Positions 1-11,820 of a stretch of DNA of 64,000 nt are shown here, piece after piece. This DNA is from Agromyces mediolanus (GTDB taxonomy: Bacteria; Actinomycetota; Actinomycetes; Actinomycetales; Microbacteriaceae): NCBI RefSeq assembly GCF_014648575.1, contig NZ_BMRJ01000001.1, positions 1,313,421-1,377,420 on the forward strand, given 5' to 3'. A model generated the notes under the pieces. The model did no database searches and was not told the origin of the DNA. It was given only the letters and a program-made list of their open reading frames with translations. Both the position numbers and the translations under genes were made by a program. The number at the start of each line of letters is the position of its first letter. Position 1 is the first letter of the stretch.

Positions 1-1
1 A

Positions 2-3000
2 GTCGATCTCATCGGGAACGGGCTGGTGCAGGTGCCGTTGCTGACCGACGGGACCGGGCCTGGCCTGTTGAACCTCGGCGAGATCGGGGTCGTCAACAGC
101 TACGCCGGCACCGCGTCCACGACGGACTCGGTCGCCGCGAGCGGCGCGGTCGCCGACGACGGCACGATCTCCGTGTCCGAGGACGCCGACCCCGCCGACT
201 TCGGCAACGCGACGGTGAACCTCACCGATCTGCTCGACCAGCTCGGCGTCGCCGCCGTCACCGATCAGCTCATCGACGAGGCATCCCTGGAAGTCGGCGC
301 CCTCGCCACCCGCGCCGCGAAGAACGGCGGCACCGGGATAACGGGCGACTACCGCGTCACCGACCTGAAGCTGAACCTCTCAAGCCCCGCGGTCGCGGGC
401 CTCGCGACCCAACTCCGGGACACGCTGAACACGGCGACCACCGAACTCACCAGCGACCTCGAAGCGCTCGCCGGGCCCGGCGGCGCCGTGCAGGGCGTGG
501 TCGACGCGATCGCCGACATCCAACTCCTCGGCGTCGCGAACGTGAGTCTCGGCGACGCCACGATCGCCGTGACCCCACCGAACCTGAGCCAGCTCGTGGA
601 CCAGCTCCTCGGCGGACCCAACGCGATCCTCTACAGCGACGACGGCGCCATCAGCGTGAACCTCACCGACGGCACCATCTCGGTCGACCTCGCCGAACTC
701 GTCAACCCCGGCGGGCCGAACCTGAACGGGCTGCCCCCGAACACCAGCGTGCTCACCCCCGAAGTCATCGGGATGATCACCGACGGCGTCAACCAAGCCC
801 TCGGCAAACTCGTCGGACACCTCACCGGCGGCCTCGACGCGCTGCTCGAATCGACCCAGATCTCGCTCAACGTCGGGCTCAGCGTCGTCGCCCTGCCCGC
901 TCTCGGCGGCCTGCAGCTCGTGAACGCGCCGATCATCATCAACGGCACGCTCACGCAGTTCCTGAACGGCACCGCCACCGCCGACCTGTCCCAGCTGCAG
1001 CTGCTGCCGGGCGTGCCCACCTGCCTCGGCGTCGAGGTCGGCGGGATCTGCACGGGCGTCGACATCAACACGCTGCTCGCCTCCGTGCTCACCACCGTGA
1101 CGAACACGATCGTGCCGACCATCCTCGCCGGGGTGGTCGCCCCGATCCAGACGCTGCTCACCAGCACGAGCGGCGAGATCACGACGGCGCTCAACGGGGT
1201 CGTCGACGCGGTGCTCACGCTCCTCGAGCCCGCCCTCGACGGGCTGCTCGCCAACCTCGTGGTCATCCGCATCAACGAGCAACCCACCGAAGCGCCGCTG
1301 AACGAGGCCGGCGGCGACCTCGGACCGGGCTCGTTCACCGTCCGCGCGCTCAGCGTCACGCTCCTGCCGAATGTCGCGAACACCGATCTGGCCAAGCTCG
1401 ACCTCGCCTCCTCGACCGTGCTCGCCGCGGCGCTGCCGCCGGTCATCACGACGCTCTCGCCCAACCAGGGGCCCGAGGGTGGCGGCACGCTCGTGACGAT
1501 CACGGGCACCGACCTCGCCGACGCCAGTCAGGTCACCGTGGACGGCGCGTCGGTGCCGTTCACCCAGGTGAGCGGCACCCAGGTGACGTTCACCACCGCG
1601 GCGCACGCGCCCGGCCCGGTGAACGTGACGGTGACGACGCCGGGCGGCACGAGCAATGCGCTGCCGTTCACGTTCATCCCGGCACCGAAGATCACCTCCC
1701 TCGCACCCGATTCCGGTCCCACGGCCGGAGGCACGCCCGTGACGATCACGGGCACCGACCTCGGGGGCGCCACCGACGTGTCGGTGGACGGAGCATCCGT
1801 CGCCTTCAGCCAGGTGAGCGGCACCGAGGTGACGTTCACGACCGCGCCGCACCCGGCCGGGCCGGTGGACGTGACGATCACGACCCCGGGCGGTACGAGC
1901 GCCCCGATGACGTTCACCTACGTGCCGGCACCGACGATCACCTCGCTCGCGCCGAACCAGGGCCCGACCGCCGGCGGCACGCCCGTGACGATCACGGGCA
2001 CCGACCTCGGGGATGCCAGTGCGGTGTCGGTGGACGGAGCATCCGTCGCCTTCACCCAGGTCAGCGGCACGCAGGTGACCTTCACGACCGCGCCGCACGC
2101 GGCCGGGCCGGTGGACGTGACGATCACGACCCCGGGCGGCACGAGCGCCCCGATGACGTTCACCTACGTCCCGGCGCCCGTGATCACGACGCTGACCCCG
2201 GACGAGGGGCCGGCTTCGGGTGGGACGCCGGTCACGATCGACGGCACGGACCTCGCCGGAGCGACCGCGGTCACGGTCGACGGCGACTCGGTGCCCTTCA
2301 CACAGGTGAGCGGCACGCAGTTGAGCTTCACGACGCCGCCGCACGCGGTCGGTCCGGTCGACGTGACCGTCACCACCCCGGGCGGCACGAGCGGCCCGCT
2401 CACCTTCACCTACCTGCCCGCGCCCCTCCTCACCGAGCTCGACCCGGATGCCGGGCCGAGCGCCGGCGGCACGCCGGTCACGATCACCGGCAGTTTCCTC
2501 GGGGATGCCAGTGAAGTTACGGTCGACGGCGTCTCGGTGGCGTTCACCGGGGTGAGCTCGAGCGAGATCACGATCGTGACCCCGCCGCACGCCGCCGGTC
2601 CGGTCGAGGTCGTCGTGACGACGCCGATGGGCGTCAGCAACCCGCTCACGTTCACCTACTACGACGTGCCCGTGATCGCCTCGCTCACGCCCTCCGCCGG
2701 GCCGACGTCGGGGCTCACGCTCGTCACGGTCGACGGCACGAACCTCGCCGGTGCGACGGGACTCACGGTGGACGGGGCCTCGGTGCCGTTCACCCAGGTG
2801 AGCGGCACGCAGCTCACCTTCCTCACCCCGGCGCACGCCGCGGGCCAGGTCGACGTGATCGTGACGACACCGGGCGGCGCGAGCAATCCGATGCCGTACA
2901 CCTACGTGCCGGCGCCGGTGCTCACCGCGCTCGACCCCGACGAGGGGCCGACAGCGGGCGGCACGGTGGTGACGATCACGGGCACGGACCTCGCGGGCAC

Positions 3001-5011
3001 GACGGAGGTCACGGTCGACGGCGCATCGCTGCCCTTCACGCAGGTGAGCGGCACCGAGGTGAGCTTCACGACCGAGCCGCACGCGGCCGGAGCCGTGAAC
3101 GTCGTCGTCACCACCATTGGCGGGCCGAGCAACGCGCTGCCCTTCACCTTCATCCCTGCGCCGGCGATCACCTCGCTGGCTCCGGACGAGGGGCCGACGA
3201 CGGGCGGCACGCTCGTGACCATCACGGGCACCGACCTCGCCGGCGCCACCGAGGTCTCGGTCGACGGCGCCTCGGTGGCCTTCAGCCAGCTGAGCGGCAC
3301 GCAGGTGACGTTCACCACGGCGGCGCACGCCGCCGGCCCAGTGGATGTGACCGTCACGACCGCGGGCGGTGAGAGCGCGCCGATGACGTTCACCTTCGTG
3401 CCGGCGCCGGTGATCACCTCGCTGGCTCCGGACGAGGGGCCGACGGCGGGCGGCACGCTCGTCACGATCACCGGCACGGACCTCGCGGGAGCGAGCGAGG
3501 TGTCGGTGGAGGGGACGTCCGTGGACTTCACCCAGGTGAGCGGTACCGAGGTGACGTTCACGACCGAGCCGCACGCGGCCGGGACGGTGAGCGTCACGAT
3601 CACGACGGCGGGCGGGGAGAGCGACGGGATGCCGTTCACCTTCGTGCCCGCGCCGGCGATCACCTCGCTCGCGCCCGACCACGGCCCGACGACCGGCGGG
3701 ACGCCGGTGACCATCACGGGCACCGAGCTCGCGGGGGCGACCGAGGTCGCCGTCGACGGGGCATCCCTGCCCTTCACCCAGGTGAGCGGCACCGAGGTGA
3801 CCTTCACGACGGCCGCGCACGCCGCGGGGCCCGCCGACGTCACGATCACGACGGCCGGCGGCGAGAGCGCGCCGATGACGTTCACCTTCATCCCGCCGCT
3901 CGGCCTCGCGGCGCTCAGCCCCGACCACGGGCCGGAGACCGGCGGGACCACGGTGACGATCTCGGGAGCGGGCCTCGACTCCACGACCGGGGTGACGGTC
4001 GACGGCGAGTCGGTGCCGTTCACGATCGAGGACGACGGCACGGTGACCTTCGTCACCCCGCCGCACGCCCCCGGGCTGGTGGAGGTCGTGGTGACCAACC
4101 CGCTCGGCTCCGAGTCGCTGCCGTTCACCTACAACCCGGTCACGACGGTCGACGAGGTCGACCCGCCGAGCGGACCGGAGGCGGGTGGCACCGAGGTGAC
4201 GATCACCGGCTCCTGCTTCACCGGCGCGACGGACGTGCAGTTCGGCGGGACCTCCGCCACGAGCTTCACCGTGGTGAGCGACACCGAGATCACGGCCGTG
4301 GTGCCCGCGGGCACCGGCGTCGTCGACGTCACCGTCCTCGGCATCGGGGACTGCGGCACCGGCACCCTGCCCGACGGCTACAGCTACCTGCCGCCGGTCA
4401 ACGCCGCGGCGCTCACCCCGGACCACGGTCCGGCGAGCGGCGGCACGGCGGTGCAGGTGACGGGCACCGGCCTGGGTGGCACGACCGAGCTGCTGCTCGA
4501 CGGCACGGCGGTGCCGTTCACCCAGGTGAGCGACAGCCGGGTCGACTTCGTGACCCCGCCGCACGCGGTCGGTCCCGTCGAGGTGACGGTCACCGCGGCC
4601 GGCGGCACGAGCGAGCCGCTGACGTACACCTACACGCCGGCGGGCATCGACACGGTGACGCCGCCGAGCGGACCGTCGACCGGCGGCACCGAGGTGACGA
4701 TCAGCGGGCAGTGCTTCACGGGCGCGACCGCGGTGAAGTTCGGCTCCAAGAACGCGAGCTCGTTCAGGATGGTCGACGATCGCACGATCGTCGCCGTCGC
4801 CCCGGCCGGGACCGGCGTCGTCGACGTCACCGTGGTCGGCAGCGCCGACTGCGGCACGGCGACGCTCGCGAAGGCGTACACGTACCGATCGGGTGCGATG
4901 GCCTCCACCGGGTTCGACGCCGCCCCCGCGGTGCTCGGCGGGGTGGCGGCGCTGATCGCCGGATTCGGTGCGCTCCTGATGGCGCTCCGAGGCAAGCGGC
5001 GCCGCGCCTAG
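2..5011 (+). CDS. Giant surface protein with 14 IPT/TIG repeats, C-terminal wall anchor (5' partial)
   Basis: The reading frame is open to the window edge, so the true start lies upstream; the GTG at 26 is only the first visible start-like codon. About 470 residues of Asn/Thr/Leu-rich secreted sequence are followed by 14 Ig-like IPT/TIG repeats of about 82 residues, each opening with a P-x-I-T-x-L-x-P-x-x-GP-x-x-GG pattern. Repeats 12 and 14 are a variant type with a Cys pair (GSCFTGA, GDCGTG). The C-terminus is MASTG, then a hydrophobic segment and a KRRRA tail, which is a sortase sorting signal of the actinobacterial LAxTG kind. An extracellular, wall-anchored adhesin or structural protein is inferred; the ligand is unknown. 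Confidence 0.85.
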   Translation, partial: VDLIGNGLVQVPLLTDGTGPGLLNLGEIGVVNSYAGTASTTDSVAASGAVADDGTISVSEDADPADFGNATVNLTDLLDQLGVAAVTDQLIDEASLEVGALATRAAKNGGTGITGDYRVTDLKLNLSSPAVAGLATQLRDTLNTATTELTSDLEALAGPGGAVQGVVDAIADIQLLGVANVSLGDATIAVTPPNLSQLVDQLLGGPNAILYSDDGAISVNLTDGTISVDLAELVNPGGPNLNGLPPNTSVLTPEVIGMITDGVNQALGKLVGHLTGGLDALLESTQISLNVGLSVVALPALGGLQLVNAPIIINGTLTQFLNGTATADLSQLQLLPGVPTCLGVEVGGICTGVDINTLLASVLTTVTNTIVPTILAGVVAPIQTLLTSTSGEITTALNGVVDAVLTLLEPALDGLLANLVVIRINEQPTEAPLNEAGGDLGPGSFTVRALSVTLLPNVANTDLAKLDLASSTVLAAALPPVITTLSPNQGPEGGGTLVTITGTDLADASQVTVDGASVPFTQVSGTQVTFTTAAHAPGPVNVTVTTPGGTSNALPFTFIPAPKITSLAPDSGPTAGGTPVTITGTDLGGATDVSVDGASVAFSQVSGTEVTFTTAPHPAGPVDVTITTPGGTSAPMTFTYVPAPTITSLAPNQGPTAGGTPVTITGTDLGDASAVSVDGASVAFTQVSGTQVTFTTAPHAAGPVDVTITTPGGTSAPMTFTYVPAPVITTLTPDEGPASGGTPVTIDGTDLAGATAVTVDGDSVPFTQVSGTQLSFTTPPHAVGPVDVTVTTPGGTSGPLTFTYLPAPLLTELDPDAGPSAGGTPVTITGSFLGDASEVTVDGVSVAFTGVSSSEITIVTPPHAAGPVEVVVTTPMGVSNPLTFTYYDVPVIASLTPSAGPTSGLTLVTVDGTNLAGATGLTVDGASVPFTQVSGTQLTFLTPAHAAGQVDVIVTTPGGASNPMPYTYVPAPVLTALDPDEGPTAGGTVVTITGTDLAGTTEVTVDGASLPFTQVSGTEVSFTTEPHAAGAVNVVVTTIGGPSNALPFTFIPAPAITSLAPDEGPTTGGTLVTITGTDLAGATEVSVDGASVAFSQLSGTQVTFTTAAHAAGPVDVTVTTAGGESAPMTFTFVPAPVITSLAPDEGPTAGGTLVTITGTDLAGASEVSVEGTSVDFTQVSGTEVTFTTEPHAAGTVSVTITTAGGESDGMPFTFVPAPAITSLAPDHGPTTGGTPVTITGTELAGATEVAVDGASLPFTQVSGTEVTFTTAAHAAGPADVTITTAGGESAPMTFTFIPPLGLAALSPDHGPETGGTTVTISGAGLDSTTGVTVDGESVPFTIEDDGTVTFVTPPHAPGLVEVVVTNPLGSESLPFTYNPVTTVDEVDPPSGPEAGGTEVTITGSCFTGATDVQFGGTSATSFTVVSDTEITAVVPAGTGVVDVTVLGIGDCGTGTLPDGYSYLPPVNAAALTPDHGPASGGTAVQVTGTGLGGTTELLLDGTAVPFTQVSDSRVDFVTPPHAVGPVEVTVTAAGGTSEPLTYTYTPAGIDTVTPPSGPSTGGTEVTISGQCFTGATAVKFGSKNASSFRMVDDRTIVAVAPAGTGVVDVTVVGSADCGTATLAKAYTYRSGAMASTGFDAAPAVLGGVAALIAGFGALLMALRGKRRRA
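1438..4893 (+). repeat. Tandem array of about 246-bp IPT/TIG-coding repeats
   Basis: Fourteen head-to-tail units of about 246 bp encode the IPT domains. Units 1-10 are close to each other at DNA level (recurring GTGAGCGGCACC and ACGATCACGGGCACC blocks). Units 11-14 are more divergent. Such arrays can expand or contract by recombination. Confidence 0.85.
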
Positions 5012-5014
5012 CAG

Positions 5015-5056
5015 GAGCGGGATCGGGGGTCGGTGCCGCGGCGCCGGCCCCCGCTC
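5015..5056 (+). terminator. GC-rich hairpin after the surface protein gene
   Basis: Imperfect GC-rich inverted repeat (GAGCGGG at 5015 against CCCGCTC at 5050, with a G-rich/C-rich interior) just after the stop codon and before a convergent gene. There is no U-tract, so it is a weak terminator call. Confidence 0.4.
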
Positions 5057-5062
5057 TCATGC

Positions 5063-5104
5063 GCCGGGTGCCGGGTGCCGGGTGCCGGGTGTGCCGGGTG
5101 CCGG
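5063..5104. repeat. GCCGGGT heptamer tandem repeat
   Basis: Four perfect contiguous GCCGGGT copies, a GT interruption, one more copy and a partial one, in the gap between two convergent genes. A short simple repeat, possibly variable in length between strains. Confidence 0.8.
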
Positions 5105-5125
5105 CCGCGGTCGGCGGGTCGGCCG

Positions 5126-5497
5126 TCAGCCGGCGAGGCGGGCGCAGTCGATGCAGAGCGTCGCCGTGGGGCGCGCCTCGAGGCGCGCGACCGAGATCGG
5201 CTTGCCGCAGTTCGTGCACACCCCGTAGCTGCCGTCGGCCAGCCGGGCGAGCGCGCGGTCGACCTCGGCGAGCTCGAGCTCGGCGTCGGCCAGGACCGCC
5301 GTGCGCTGCGACCACTCCTGCGTCATGGTCGGGCCCTCCGGGTCGTGCTCGTCGTCGGCCGAGGCATCCGACCGGGCGCTGCGCACCTCGGCGATGCCCT
5401 CCCGATGCTCCGCGAGGCGTGCTTCGGCCTCGGCCCGTTCGGCCCGGAGCGCCTCCTCGAACTTCGCCATCCGGGAGTCGCTGAAGTGCCTGGTCAT
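5126..5497 (-). CDS. TraR/DksA family zinc-finger protein
   Basis: A protein of 123 residues with a charged helical N-terminal part and a C-terminal C4 zinc finger (CTNCGKPI near residue 95, CIDC near residue 117), the pattern of the TraR/DksA family. Such proteins act as transcription or stress regulators, the best known by binding in the RNA polymerase secondary channel; actinobacterial members are less well characterised. The start was chosen at the ATG preceded by GAGAGGGG rather than the longer frame. It is divergent from dnaX. Confidence 0.85.
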   Translation of the reverse strand: MTRHFSDSRMAKFEEALRAERAEAEARLAEHREGIAEVRSARSDASADDEHDPEGPTMTQEWSQRTAVLADAELELAEVDRALARLADGSYGVCTNCGKPISVARLEARPTATLCIDCARLAG

Positions 5498-5525
5498 CGT
5501 CGCCCCTCTCCGCCGGTCCGGCGAT

Positions 5526-5564
5526 GGCATCCGGCGTCCTGGCATGGTACGCCCGCCGGATGCC
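5526..5564. promoter_or_regulatory. 11-bp inverted repeat between the divergent traR-like gene and dnaX
   Basis: Perfect arms GGCATCCGGCG (5526-5536) and CGCCGGATGCC (5554-5564) with a 17-nt spacer, in the 110-bp divergent intergenic region. It could be an operator or a hairpin in the traR-like gene's upstream region. It contains the over-used GGCATCC motif in both orientations. Confidence 0.5.
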
Positions 5565-5595
5565 TCGATGCGGGAGGCGTGTCGGCGGGGGTGGC

Positions 5596-5608
5596 TACGA
5601 TTGTGTGG
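5596..5608 (+). promoter_or_regulatory. -10 box of dnaX, probable leaderless start
   Basis: TACGAT at 5596-5601 is followed after 6 nt by the GTG start of dnaX at 5608. That spacing puts the transcription start at or next to the start codon, so a leaderless mRNA is inferred. Confidence 0.55.
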
Positions 5609-8016
5609 TGGTCACCGCCCTCTATCGCCGCTACCGGCCCGAGACCTTCGCCGAGATGATCGGCCAATCGCAGGTCACCGAGCCGTTGATGACGGCGCTG
5701 CGCACCGACCGGGTGAACCACGCCTACCTCTTCAGCGGCCCGCGCGGCTGCGGCAAGACGACGTCGGCCCGAATCCTCGCCCGCTGCCTGAACTGCGCCG
5801 AAGGCCCGACCGACTCACCGTGCGGGGTCTGCCCGAGCTGCGTCGAGCTCGCCCGCGGCGGCGGCGGTTCCCTCGATGTGGTCGAGATCGACGCGGCCAG
5901 CCACGGCGGCGTCGACGATGCGCGCGACCTGCGCGAACGCGCCATCTTCGCCCCGGCGCGCGACCGCTTCAAGATCTTCATCATCGACGAGGCGCACATG
6001 GTGACCTCCGGCGGCTTCAACGCGCTGCTGAAGATCGTCGAAGAGCCGCCCGAGCACGTGAAGTTCGTCTTCGCGACGACCGAGCCCGAGAAGGTGCTCG
6101 GCACCATCCGCTCACGCACGCATCACTACCCGTTCCGCCTCGTGCCGCCCGCGCCCATGCTCGAGTACGTGCAGCAGCTCTGCGCCGAAGAGGGCATTCA
6201 GGTCGAGCCCGGCGTGCTCGCCCTCGTCGTGCGGGCCGGCGGCGGTTCGCCGCGCGACACCCTCTCGCTCCTCGACCAGCTCATCGCCGGCTCCGAGGGC
6301 TCGACCATCGACTACGAGCGCGCCGTCGCGCTGCTCGGCTACACGCACGGCGCGCTGCTCGACGAGGTCATCGACGCGATCGGTGCCCGCGACTCCGCCG
6401 GCGCGTTCGCCGCCGCCGACCGGGTTGTCCAGACGGGGCAAGACCCGCGGCGCTTCGTTGAAGACCTGCTCGAACGCCTGCGCGATCTCATCGTGGTCGC
6501 GGCGTCGTCGCCCGAGGCCGCCGCCGCGGTGCTCCGCGGGGTGCCCGACGACGAGCTCGCGCGCATGGCGGTGCAGGCTCGTGCCTTCGGCCCGGCCGAA
6601 CTCTCGCGCGTCGCCGACCTCGTCAACCAGACGCTCACCGAGATGACCGGGGCCACTTCGCCCAGGCTGCACCTCGAGCTCATGCTCGCCCGGGTGCTCG
6701 TGCCGCCGGCGGCGAGCGGCGCCGCGCCTGCCGGGCCCGCGGCCCCCGTGCCGGCTGCCGCGGTTCGGCAGGCCGCCGCTTCTGCCACTCCGGCTCCTGC
6801 CACTCCGGCTCCTGCCACTCCTGCTCCGGCCACTCCGGCTCCTGCCACCCCGGCTCCTGCAGCCGCTTCCGCTGCAGCGCCGAAGCCCGAGCCGGTTGCG
6901 GAGCCCGTTCCGCGCGCCAGCTCCTCGCCCGCACCGGCGAGCTCCGAGCCGTCGGCCGCGGCCGAAACCCCTGCTGCCGTGCCGGCCGCGGCACCCGTGG
7001 CGTCGGCACCCGCACCGAAGCCGAGCGGCCCGATCTCGCTGCCGCAGTTCCGCGACGCGTGGCCCGAGGTGCTGTCCGTGCTGCAGAGCCGCAAACGCAC
7101 CGCGTGGATGGTCGCCTTCACCGCGAAGGTGCGCGACTACCGCGACGGCGACGTGCTCGTGCTCTCGTTCCCGAGCGTGCAAGACGTCGAGGGCTTCCGC
7201 GGCGGCCCGCCCGGGCAGAGCGTCGCCGAGCTGCTCCGCGAGGCCATCGAGCACGTGCTCGGCGTCCGCGTGAAGTACATCGCGAAGCCCGAGGCCGCGT
7301 TCGCGGGCGAACCGGCGCCGGCCGAGCCCGCGGCGGCTCCGGCGGCAGGCGGCCGGACCGACCCGGCCGACGGCGCACGGCAGCCGGCCTCGTCCTCGCT
7401 GTCCGCGACGTCCACGACCGTCGCCGCTCCCGTGCCGAAGTCGGCCGCGCGTCCGGCGTCCCCGGTCGACGCCGCAGCAGCGCCAGTCGACTCGGGTCCC
7501 GTCGACTCGTGGGCGACGGTGGCGATCCCGCGTGAAGAGCCCGCGGCCGCCGAGCCCGCGCCGATCGGCGCCGTCGCCGCGTCGCTCCCGCCCGCCCCCG
7601 CCGCGCGACCGGCCGCAGCACCGGCGTCGACGCGCGACGACGAGCCCCCGGCCCCCGACGACGCCGACGCGCCGCCGGAAGACCACGAGCCGCCGTTCGA
7701 TCCGGGCCCCGAGCCCGAGCTCGACGCGACGCCGGTGCGCGAGGCATCCGCACCGAGCGAGGCGGCTCCGCAGCGCGCGGCGACCCAGCCGGCGGCCGCG
7801 TCGAGCGCTCCCGCGCAGCGGGCCGCCGAAGCACCGCGCGCACCCGCCGCCCAGCGGCCGGCTGCCGCGCAGCGCGGCAGCCGTGCGGGCGGTTCATCGG
7901 GCGGCTTCCAGCGCTACGGCGAGGCCGTCGTCCGCGAGGTGCTCGGGGCGACCTTCCTCGAAGAGGTCGAGGCGCCGCCGCCCCCCGGGCGCGGCGGCTA
8001 CGGGGAGCGTGGCTAG
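5608..8016 (+). CDS. dnaX: DNA polymerase III subunit gamma/tau
   Basis: Clamp-loader ATPase of the replicative polymerase. The N-terminus has the family opening MVTALYRRYRPETF, Walker A GPRGCGKTT at residues 44-52, zinc-binding cysteines near residues 60-78 and an Asp-Glu-Ala-His Walker B (IIDEAHM). The start is the GTG giving VTALYRRY; longer upstream sequence is not family-like. At 802 residues it is long because the C-terminal half is an Ala/Pro/Glu-rich tail carrying a pentapeptide-type ATPAP repeat. recR follows 3 bp after the stop, so the two are co-transcribed, as is common for dnaX-recR. Confidence 0.97.
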   Translation: MVTALYRRYRPETFAEMIGQSQVTEPLMTALRTDRVNHAYLFSGPRGCGKTTSARILARCLNCAEGPTDSPCGVCPSCVELARGGGGSLDVVEIDAASHGGVDDARDLRERAIFAPARDRFKIFIIDEAHMVTSGGFNALLKIVEEPPEHVKFVFATTEPEKVLGTIRSRTHHYPFRLVPPAPMLEYVQQLCAEEGIQVEPGVLALVVRAGGGSPRDTLSLLDQLIAGSEGSTIDYERAVALLGYTHGALLDEVIDAIGARDSAGAFAAADRVVQTGQDPRRFVEDLLERLRDLIVVAASSPEAAAAVLRGVPDDELARMAVQARAFGPAELSRVADLVNQTLTEMTGATSPRLHLELMLARVLVPPAASGAAPAGPAAPVPAAAVRQAAASATPAPATPAPATPAPATPAPATPAPAAASAAAPKPEPVAEPVPRASSSPAPASSEPSAAAETPAAVPAAAPVASAPAPKPSGPISLPQFRDAWPEVLSVLQSRKRTAWMVAFTAKVRDYRDGDVLVLSFPSVQDVEGFRGGPPGQSVAELLREAIEHVLGVRVKYIAKPEAAFAGEPAPAEPAAAPAAGGRTDPADGARQPASSSLSATSTTVAAPVPKSAARPASPVDAAAAPVDSGPVDSWATVAIPREEPAAAEPAPIGAVAASLPPAPAARPAAAPASTRDDEPPAPDDADAPPEDHEPPFDPGPEPELDATPVREASAPSEAAPQRAATQPAAASSAPAQRAAEAPRAPAAQRPAAAQRGSRAGGSSGGFQRYGEAVVREVLGATFLEEVEAPPPPGRGGYGERG
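6784..6858 (+). repeat. Five 15-bp repeats inside dnaX (ATPAP units)
   Basis: Five near-perfect tandem copies of GCCACTCCGGCTCCT and variants encode ATPAP units in the disordered linker of the tau subunit. The copy number is likely to vary between strains. Confidence 0.9.
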
Positions 8017-8019
8017 CCC

Positions 8020-8616
8020 GTGTACGAAGGCATCGTCCAGGAGCTGATCGACGAGCTCGGCCGCCTGCCCGGCATCGGGCCGAAGTCGGCGCAGCGCATC
8101 GCGTTCCACATCGTGCAGACCGAGCACTTCGACGTCACCCGGCTCGCCGAGGTGCTGCTCGAAGTGCGCGACAAGGTGCGCTTCTGCGACATCTGCGGCA
8201 ATGTGTCCGAGCAGGCCACGTGCTCGATCTGCCGCGATCCGCGGCGCGACCCCAGCCTGATCTGCATCGTCGAAGAGGCCAAGGACGTCGTCGCGATCGA
8301 GCGCACCCGGGAGTTCCGCGGGCTGTACCACGTGCTCGGCGGCGCGATCAGCCCGATCGACGGCATCGGCCCAGATGAGCTGCGCATCCGGCAGCTCATG
8401 CAGCGGCTCGCCGACGGCACCGTGCGCGAGGTCATCATCGCGACCGACCCGAACCTCGAGGGCGAGGCGACTGCGACCTACCTCAGCCGCCTGCTCACGA
8501 CGCTCGAGATCCGGGTCACGCGGCTCGCCTCCGGGCTCCCCGTCGGCGGCGACCTGGAGTACGCCGACGAGGTCACCCTGGGCCGCGCCTTCGAGGGTCG
8601 CCGCGTCGTCGGCTGA
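8020..8616 (+). CDS. recR: Recombination mediator protein RecR
   Basis: Acts with RecO/RecF to load RecA at single-stranded gaps. It has 198 residues, the normal length. Visible are the helix-hairpin-helix ([16 protein letters not shown], from residue 16), a C4 zinc finger with cysteines at 56, 59, 68 and 71, and a Toprim domain ([13 protein letters not shown] through [15 protein letters not shown]). The start is the GTG 3 bp after dnaX. Confidence 0.97.
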   Translation: MYEGIVQELIDELGRLPGIGPKSAQRIAFHIVQTEHFDVTRLAEVLLEVRDKVRFCDICGNVSEQATCSICRDPRRDPSLICIVEEAKDVVAIERTREFRGLYHVLGGAISPIDGIGPDELRIRQLMQRLADGTVREVIIATDPNLEGEATATYLSRLLTTLEIRVTRLASGLPVGGDLEYADEVTLGRAFEGRRVVG

Positions 8617-8651
8617 CCCGCGTCGGGGCACCGCGCATCCCCGCCAAGTGG

Positions 8652-8680
8652 TTGACGCCGTCGCGCTTCCGGCGTAGGAA
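8652..8680 (+). promoter_or_regulatory. Sigma-70-type promoter for the NTF2-like gene
   Basis: TTGACG (8652-8657) and TAGGAA (8675-8680) with a 17-bp spacer, 45 bp upstream of the ATG at 8725. Confidence 0.6.
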
Positions 8681-8724
8681 CGTCCGCGGAGCGGGCGCGG
8701 CGCCCGCGCGGAGGGGGACGAGAC

Positions 8725-9117
8725 ATGAGCGGGCACGCGCCAGGAGAGCGGACGGCGCCGAGCGAGCGGCTGGCGGACTGGATGGCGGGCTACCTGCGTG
8801 CGTGGCGCGGCAACGAGGCGGCCGATATCGGCGCGCTGTTCAGCGACGACGCGGTGTACCTGACGGCGCCCGACGCGGAACCGAGGCGCGGACGCGAGGC
8901 GATCGTCGCGGGCTGGCTCGAGGACGCCGACGCGCCGGGGGAGTGGTCGTTCGACTGGTGGGTGCTGCACGAAGGGCCCGACATCGCGTTCGTGCAGGGG
9001 CGCACCGAGTACCCCGCGGAGCGCGACTACCTGAACCTCTGGATCATCCGATTCGCCGACGACGGACGGGCCGAGGCGTTCACCGAGTGGTACCTGGCGC
9101 GCCCCCACGAGGCCTGA
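8725..9117 (+). CDS. Nuclear transport factor 2-like (SnoaL-type) protein
   Basis: A 130-residue cytoplasmic protein of the NTF2-like fold. Visible features are a helical opening, the LFSDDAVYLTAPD segment, GREAIVAGWL and a C-terminal beta-rich half (WIIRFADDGRAEAFTEWYL). The family includes small-molecule isomerases, hydrolases and non-enzymatic binders, so no substrate can be assigned. It has its own promoter and a GGAGGGGG ribosome binding site 7 nt from the ATG. Confidence 0.8.
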   Translation: MSGHAPGERTAPSERLADWMAGYLRAWRGNEAADIGALFSDDAVYLTAPDAEPRRGREAIVAGWLEDADAPGEWSFDWWVLHEGPDIAFVQGRTEYPAERDYLNLWIIRFADDGRAEAFTEWYLARPHEA

Positions 9118-9255
9118 CCCCGCGCCGCGCGGCGCCGAGGGCCCGCCGTCCGGCGGCAGTGTCACATGGCGATCGGGGAATGCCGCCAGCCGTATGATGA
9201 AGACTCCGACGACGGGCCCGTCGGCCCGCGCGCGCCCAGAACCCCGGGAGGCCAC

Positions 9256-10530
<1,275 letters not shown>

Positions 10531-10546
10531 GCTCAGGCGACGGCTC

Positions 10547-10575
10547 GGATGCCGCGGCGCAGCGCCGGGGCATCC
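10547..10575 (+). terminator. Hairpin after lysC
   Basis: 13-nt arms GGATGCCGCGGCG and CGCCGGGGCATCC with one mismatch and a CAG loop. There is no U-tract; it is probably a GC-only terminator or attenuator between lysC and asd. Confidence 0.55.
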
Positions 10576-10672
10576 AGCCGAAGCATCCGGCCGGAATGCG
10601 TGACGTTCCTGCCAATCCCGCCGGTGATCACGGATTTCCGGCCGGCACCCGCCCCGCGTCGGGCACACTTGA

Positions 10673-11752
<1,080 letters not shown>

Positions 11753-11763
11753 GCCGCGCTCTC

Positions 11764-11798
11764 CGAACGCCCCGAGGCCACTGGCCCCGGGGCGTTCG
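11764..11798 (+). terminator. Terminator of asd
   Basis: 16-nt arms (CGAACGCCCCGAGGCC and GGCCCCGGGGCGTTCG, one mismatch) with a 3-nt loop, 12 bp after the asd stop codon. Confidence 0.75.
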
Positions 11799-11820
11799 TG
11801 TGTCCGGGGAGCGACGACCC

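Noticed and set aside
380-4564. Very long open frames antisense to the surface protein gene (and similar long shadows across the window)
   Set aside because: They arise from the high G+C and the repeat structure; their products are Arg/Gly/His-rich with no domain, while the sense frame has clear IPT repeats.
5063-5104. Heptamer repeats as a CRISPR array
   Set aside because: Units are contiguous 7-mers without spacers, and no cas genes are in the window.
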